Notes under the pieces: model-generated
The model's database searches: none
Seen by the model: only the letters and a program-made list of their open reading frames with translations
Told to the model about the DNA's origin: nothing
Source: Clostridia bacterium
GTDB taxonomy: Bacteria; Bacillota; Clostridia; Acetivibrionales; DSM-2933
Length of the DNA: 62,485 bases
Assembly (NCBI GenBank): GCA_026416815.1
Contig: JAOAEJ010000090.1
Location: forward strand, 1-62,485
Direction: 5' to 3'
Shown: piece by piece, positions 58,665 through 62,485 of the stretch
Numbering within the stretch: the first letter of the stretch is position 1
Layout of the letters: every line of letters begins with the position of its first letter
Position numbers and translations under genes: made by a program

Positions 58665-59159
58665 TTACATTTTCATACCACCGTGGTTCATAGTGAGTAT
58701 ATCGGGATTGAGCATTCCGAATATCATTGCAATGTGCGCTACTATAAGGAATATCCCTACGAATATAGCATGCAACTTTAATTTGCCTTCTTCATCCCTT
58801 TTACGTCCTATAACACCAATCTCAAGCAAACTCATTCCCAATAAAGGAATTATACCCGCGAGGTAAAAACCTACTGCAATTACATCCGCCGGACCTCTCC
58901 ACTCTCCATTCACAGTAAGAGGTATAACTGCGTTTTTAAATAAGTAAATGAAGATACCTGTGAAATAAAATCCAACTATTATACTAGCTACCTTATTGAG
59001 CTTCCTCAATCCACCTGTCAGATTTCTGCTGAAAAGAATAAACAATTCACTTACAGCAATGGTTTCAGCAAGGATTACCGGAATTGCCATGAATATAATT
59101 AAGTTCCATGGCTGGTTATCAGCAAGCAGCTGCATGTAGTGGGTCATTTTCATATCCAT
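58665..59159 (-). CDS. Four-helix membrane protein with Met/His-rich ends (DUF6803-like)
   Basis: A 164-residue protein with four predicted helices (about 20-42, 57-77, 92-112, 128-150). Both ends are unusual: it starts MDMKMTHYM and ends MNHGGMKM, groups of Met and His that could bind copper or a similar metal. I recall a family called DUF6803 with this shape, but the name needs checking. RBS AAGGAGG precedes ATG at 59159. It lies downstream of the molybdenum-cofactor operon, separated by a terminator and about 340 bases. Function unknown. Confidence 0.6.
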   Translation of the reverse strand: MDMKMTHYMQLLADNQPWNLIIFMAIPVILAETIAVSELFILFSRNLTGGLRKLNKVASIIVGFYFTGIFIYLFKNAVIPLTVNGEWRGPADVIAVGFYLAGIIPLLGMSLLEIGVIGRKRDEEGKLKLHAIFVGIFLIVAHIAMIFGMLNPDILTMNHGGMKM

Positions 59160-59440
59160 TATTATTTACCTCCTTTAAATATTTTTTAGTTTTGTTAATT
59201 AATTTACATTATTAAACTTCGGTTTGCATTTAGTAATAAGGTAGGAAGGCCGGGCTTCCAGTAATATAAAGCCAATATATGGTTTTATCTTCCTAATTTT
59301 ATTACCAACTTGCGACAATCAAAGTATAAAAGATAAATGTGTAGATTTTATGAAGATAACAATATAAATTAAAAAATTATAAGTATTTTAGATACTGGCT
59401 TATATAAATAAGAGGTCTGAATTGTGATTTAAATAGAAAA
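59160..59440. other. Intergenic region, nothing recognised
   Basis: AT-rich, with the near-palindrome GGAAGGCCGGGCTTCC at about 59246-59261. No gene or riboswitch is recognised. Confidence 0.4.
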
Positions 59441-59457
59441 CCGGCTTTATAGGCCGG
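59441..59457 (-). terminator. moaA-moaC-MOSC terminator
   Basis: CCGGC / GCCGG stem with a 7-base loop. On the minus strand TTTTCTATTT follows. It lies about 45 bases after the MOSC stop. Confidence 0.65.
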
Positions 59458-59500
59458 CTGTATACTATCAACTATTAATCTTTATGCTATTTTATACGTT

Positions 59501-59944
59501 TCACTCTTCCAATATCACTATTTCTTCTCCCGGCCTTACAACTCCCGCCTTTAGCACCCTTGCAAATATGCCTTCCTTTGGCATTACACAATCGCCAACC
59601 TGATGGTATATGGCGCATTTTTGGTGGCATTCCTTGCCTATCTGTGTTATTTCAAAAATCACCTCTCCTATATGCAGCTTAGTGCCTATACCAAGGGAAT
59701 AGAGCTCTATACCCTCGGTTGTTATATTCTCGGCGAACTTCCCTGTGCAAAGCCCTTTAACTCCCCGCGCCTTCATTTTATCTATGCTTTCCTGTCCAAG
59801 GAAGCTTACCTGCCTGTGCCAGCTTCCCCCATGGGCATCACCTTTCAAACCAAAGTTTTCTATAAACTCGCCATATTCTATGGTCTTCTTAGGGACGCCT
59901 TTTTTTTCGCTTATATTTATCGCAACTACCTTCCCCATAATCAT
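59501..59944 (-). CDS. MOSC domain protein
   Basis: A 147-residue single MOSC domain, the C-terminal module of molybdenum-cofactor sulfurases. It has the conserved Cys in [12 protein letters not shown] (about 107-118) and the GDAHGG segment near 35. Short MOSC proteins of Clostridia are usually found with moa genes and are thought to act in cofactor handling; the reaction is not proven. Its ATG overlaps the moaC stop by four bases. RBS AAAGGAG is present. Confidence 0.9.
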   Translation of the reverse strand: MIMGKVVAINISEKKGVPKKTIEYGEFIENFGLKGDAHGGSWHRQVSFLGQESIDKMKARGVKGLCTGKFAENITTEGIELYSLGIGTKLHIGEVIFEITQIGKECHQKCAIYHQVGDCVMPKEGIFARVLKAGVVRPGEEIVILEE

Positions 59945-60420
59945 ACATTCTCCTTTATGAAATCCCCCGATTTCCCTCCGGTTTTTTTTATTAGATTTAT
60001 ATCTCCTATCACCATTTCTTTGTCTACAGCCTTACACATATCATAAACCGTCAATGCTGCCGTGGACACTGCCGTCAATGCTTCCATTTCAACCCCGGTC
60101 TTCCATGTACAGCGCGCTGTTGCTTTTATATCAATACAGCCTTTGTCTCTATTAGCTGTCAGTTCTACGCTTACCGAATCAAGCGGTACATTGTGACACA
60201 TGGGTATGAGTTCCTCAGTCCGTTTAGCAGCCATAATTCCCGCTATTCTGGCAGTGGAAAAAACGTCCCCTTTAGGGATATTCCCCTCTACAATCATTTC
60301 AATAGTTCCGGTTTTCATATAGACCCTGCCTGCTGCTACGGCCTCCCTTACAGTTAATTCCTTATGCGATACGTCCACCATTCTCGCATTGCCTTTTTCA
60401 TCTATATGCGTAAGTCCCAT
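59941..60420 (-). CDS. moaC: Cyclic pyranopterin monophosphate synthase
   Basis: A 159-residue enzyme that works with MoaA to form cyclic pyranopterin monophosphate, the first molybdopterin intermediate. Motifs include [18 protein letters not shown], the catalytic [12 protein letters not shown] (near 72-83) and [20 protein letters not shown] with the Lys-Asp region following ([12 protein letters not shown]). RBS GGAGG precedes ATG at 60420. It is 2 bases after moaA. Confidence 0.97.
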   Translation of the reverse strand: MGLTHIDEKGNARMVDVSHKELTVREAVAAGRVYMKTGTIEMIVEGNIPKGDVFSTARIAGIMAAKRTEELIPMCHNVPLDSVSVELTANRDKGCIDIKATARCTWKTGVEMEALTAVSTAALTVYDMCKAVDKEMVIGDINLIKKTGGKSGDFIKENV

Positions 60421-60422
60421 AT

Positions 60423-61427
60423 TTATCCTCCAATTGCATTCATATTTCTGGTTGAAGTATACTTTTTATCAAAGTTGTGACCTTCGGGCTTGTTGAAGAT
60501 TATATCCCTAATGTGTTTTGCAAGTTTCTGGGGCTGTGTCCTCAAAATCTCCACTATATCGACTTCCCCGTTATTCCCCAGGCACGGCTTTATTTTTCCG
60601 TCGCAGGTCAGTCTTATCCTGTTGCAGCTGCTGCAAAACTTGTGGCTTAAGGAGCTTATAAACCCAATCTTACCCTTATATCCTTTTATACTATAGTACT
60701 GGGCAGGAAGGCTGGACTTATTATCCTCGCATAGTACCAACTCCGGATGGGAAGCAATAATGTGGGAATTCAAAACAGCATTATCTCTGTTATCCTCGCC
60801 AAACTTTCCTATAGGCATAAGTTCAATAAATCTTACCTCTACAGGTCTATCCTTTGTAAGATTGATAAAGTCATCTACCTCTCCATCATTGACTCCCTTT
60901 ATCAGTACTGTATTTATCTTTATAGGTTCAAGGCCTACCTCCAACGCCCTGTCTATACCGTCCAGTACGTTGTTCAGCCTACCTCCCCCGGTTATATATT
61001 CAAATCTGTCTTTTTTGAGAGAATCCAGGCTAATATTGAGTCTTCTTAACCCTGCCCGCTTCAAGTCATCAGCCATCTTATCAAGGCACACTCCGTTGGT
61101 GGTCATTGAAAGGTCTGCTATCCCCGGTATTGCGGCTGTGCGGGATACAATCTCGCATATATCCGGCCTTGTAAGCGGCTCACCACCGGTTATCCGGACT
61201 TTTTTAATTCCCAGCTCCGCCATTCCCCTGATAATAGCTTCAAACTCTTCAGGCTTCAATGTAGCGGCACAGCTATGGTAAGGCACACTCCCGGCTGCAG
61301 CAACTTCTTCCTGTCCCGCAAGCTTGGCTGTAGCACGATCAGGCACACAATAAATACACTTCAGATTGCAGTTCTGCGTAACAGAAACTCTTAGATATTC
61401 TATTTTTCTTCCGTATCTATCTCTCAC
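60423..61427 (-). CDS. moaA: GTP 3',8-cyclase (radical SAM)
   Basis: A radical-SAM enzyme of about 334 residues that starts molybdenum-cofactor synthesis from GTP. The N-terminal cluster motif is CNLKCIYC (CxxxCxxC). The C-terminal cluster is [20 protein letters not shown]. Between the clusters is a short insertion at about residues 35-55 ([18 protein letters not shown]), longer than the usual loop. The last residues lack the usual GG ending but show NAIGG. GTG at 61427 is chosen because GGGGTG is 6 bases upstream. It begins the moaA-moaC-MOSC unit. Confidence 0.95.
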   Translation of the reverse strand: MRDRYGRKIEYLRVSVTQNCNLKCIYCVPDRATAKLAGQEEVAAAGSVPYHSCAATLKPEEFEAIIRGMAELGIKKVRITGGEPLTRPDICEIVSRTAAIPGIADLSMTTNGVCLDKMADDLKRAGLRRLNISLDSLKKDRFEYITGGGRLNNVLDGIDRALEVGLEPIKINTVLIKGVNDGEVDDFINLTKDRPVEVRFIELMPIGKFGEDNRDNAVLNSHIIASHPELVLCEDNKSSLPAQYYSIKGYKGKIGFISSLSHKFCSSCNRIRLTCDGKIKPCLGNNGEVDIVEILRTQPQKLAKHIRDIIFNKPEGHNFDKKYTSTRNMNAIGG

Positions 61428-61537
61428 AATTATCACCCCAAACTAATACAGCAGGTATTTAAACTATAATCTATAATTTATATCGCGTTTATTTTATTTA
61501 CCTAAATTATATTATCTTATGTGTAACTATAGATGAT

Positions 61538-61681
61538 AGAGAAAATGATTTCCTCCAGGCAATTTCTAACTCCCACTTTAGGGGTACACCAAACTACCAA
61601 TTCCGCGGGCACTTAATACCTAAAGTTAACTACTATTTAACGCACCTCGAAAGAAATTGCCTTCCGGAAATCATTTTCTCT
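61538..61681. repeat. 144-bp element with long inverted arms upstream of moaA
   Basis: Outer arms AGAGAAAATGATTTCC (61538-61553) and its complement (61666-61681) are perfect 16-mers. They are followed inward by TCC on each side (a symmetric mismatch) and then a perfect 10-bp pair (AGGCAATTTC / GAAATTGCCT). The 86-base core holds a further CTTTAGG/CCTAAAG pairing. It could be a moaA leader RNA or a small inverted-repeat transposable element. It lacks the conserved core of the Moco riboswitch as I remember it. Confidence 0.65.
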
Positions 61682-61738
61682 TCCACTACAGTACATAGCT
61701 GCTCCTTTAGTTAAAAGCTTTTACTACTAAGCAACTGC

Positions 61739-61928
61739 GAAGCCCGCTTCTTGTTCAGAGAAAAACGCATAGGACGTGCGTTTTAGGCCTCATCGGGCAG
61801 GATGCCCGTTGGGGCCGGTCCCTTGGATAGCGAGTGGAAGGGAGCGTCCGAGAGGGAAACCCAGCAAGATGGGTTTCCCTCTCGGGGAACAGCTTTAGAC
61901 GACTCCAAAGCGTCTAAAAAAACTCCTA
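61739..61928 (+). ncRNA. Structured repeat element, copy 2
   Basis: Same order of helices as copy 1: A (61762-61784), B (61786-61816), C (TCCCTT / AAGGGA, 61819-61843), D (61848-61885). A perfect TTTAGACG / CGTCTAAA pair ends the element. The base pairs that differ from copy 1 change on both sides, and a G-U pair in helix B fits the plus strand. It lies antisense to a transcript running from the PBP-like gene to moaA and ends at that gene's stop codon. Confidence 0.75.
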
Positions 61929-62485
61929 CAATGCTGCCCCCTCAACTACATATCCTCCTAACACTTCAAGCTCCCGCCTAAACTCCTCAGACCCCAATAT
62001 CTCAATAAAATGCTCCACCACTCTATTACCTGCATATTGCACCGGAAGTACAAAATCATACTCCTCCTCACAAACAGGAACAAAATCCAGCCCATAAGCC
62101 TTAGCCGCTGAAAAAATCCCCATACCAACATCAGCACTTCCTGCCGCCACCAGCGCAGCCACCGACATATGAGTAAACTCCTCCCTCTCATAGCCGTAAA
62201 TATCCGATGTAGAAAGCCCCTTTTGCCTTAGCAAATAATCAAGCAATATCCTCGTACCCGAGCCTTTCTGCCTGTTCACATACCTCACAGGCTCTCCATC
62301 CCGGCCGATACTACATATATCCTCTACTCCTTTTATCCCCTTGGGATTTCCCTGTGCCACCATAAGCCCCTGTATCCTTTTAACACCCTTAACTTTCAGG
62401 GTATTTCCCTCACCAAGATACCGCTTAATATAACTCGTATTATATTCGCCCGATTCCTCATCCAACAGGTGAACCCCCGCAATAT
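61926..62485 (-). CDS. PBP-like molybdate/tungstate-type domain protein, 5' end outside the window
   Basis: The minus frame stays open to the right edge (IAGVHLLDEESGEYN reads through), so the gene is truncated by the window. About 186 residues of a periplasmic-binding-protein-like domain are visible, with the PBP_like_2 hallmarks HLLDEESGEYNTSYI, VNRQKGSGTRILLDYLL and HMSVAALVAAGSADVGMGI. This domain is often fused to MoeA or to a ModE-type helix-turn-helix in Clostridia; its position next to moaA supports a molybdenum role. Which N-terminal domain it carries cannot be seen. Confidence 0.85.
   Translation of the reverse strand, partial: IAGVHLLDEESGEYNTSYIKRYLGEGNTLKVKGVKRIQGLMVAQGNPKGIKGVEDICSIGRDGEPVRYVNRQKGSGTRILLDYLLRQKGLSTSDIYGYEREEFTHMSVAALVAAGSADVGMGIFSAAKAYGLDFVPVCEEEYDFVLPVQYAGNRVVEHFIEILGSEEFRRELEVLGGYVVEGAAL

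Noticed and set aside
61437..61730. Moco riboswitch upstream of moaA
   Set aside because: A strong hairpin element is present but the conserved core sequence of the Moco RNA motif as I remember it was not seen; left as an unidentified element.
61739..62485. Wobble skew around repeat copy 2 as support for an element-linked skew
   Set aside because: The PBP-like gene shows 38 of 50 G/T endings near the element and 37 of 50 at the far end, with about 35 of 50 in moaA, so there is no gradient above the strand background.

Overview
The window looks like chromosome from an endospore-forming, low-GC anaerobic Firmicute of the class Clostridia. The most likely relatives are the cellulolytic Ruminiclostridium/Acetivibrio group. 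This is inferred from AT-rich intergenic DNA, AGGAGG ribosome sites, frequent TTG/GTG starts, a clostridial gene order (hpf, sigH, yacP, rlmB, mrnC, cysS, cysE), a CIRCE-controlled groESL operon, a Cys T-box, and several clostridial families of unknown function. Most genes lie on the minus strand, which is probably the leading strand. No phage, plasmid, IS transposase or CRISPR array was found.

Layout. 0.4-3.6 kb: an RsbV-RsbW-SigB type partner-switching module with a second stand-alone anti-sigma kinase and a membrane J-domain-like protein. 3.9-9.1 kb: lysS, greA, an unknown gene and guaB. 9.3-18.4 kb: a GH18 spore-type hydrolase, a PilZ-receiver protein, groESL, a TPR protein, an AlbA/ATPase protein and a Cys-rich small protein. 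18.5-27.7 kb: a nearly complete histidine pathway (hisZGDCB, then purC, then hisHAF, then hisIE), broken into segments by hairpins and internal promoters. 28-37 kb: pcrA, a nucleotidyltransferase, and a debranching enzyme beside a maltodextrin ABC importer. 37.4-45.5 kb: hpf, a long non-coding region with a DnaA-box cluster, two tRNAs, and the sigH-to-cysE block with a Cys T-box leader. 45.7-62.5 kb: small membrane and spore-coat-like genes, 6S RNA, an MBOAT/SGNH O-acylation pair, ogg, htrA, pabBC, and a molybdenum-cofactor operon.

The main novelty is a structured element of about 190 bp present twice in the same orientation (51.48-51.67 kb and 61.74-61.93 kb). The two copies differ by compensatory base changes in at least three helices, plus a G-U wobble that assigns the RNA to the plus strand, so selection on an RNA fold is likely. 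I do not recognise the family. Copy 1 sits inside an otherwise co-directional MBOAT/SGNH gene pair, and the third codon positions facing it are strongly biased to A/C on the plus strand (42 of 50 and 44 of 50 codons, against 20 of 50 and 23 of 47 at the far gene ends). Other non-coding signals worth checking are a 144-bp element with long inverted arms ahead of moaA, an 11-codon ORF with a perfect Shine-Dalgarno overlapped by a plus-strand promoter and terminator near 42.7 kb, and the DnaA-box cluster at 38.3-38.7 kb away from any dnaA gene. All counts were made by eye; no database search was run.
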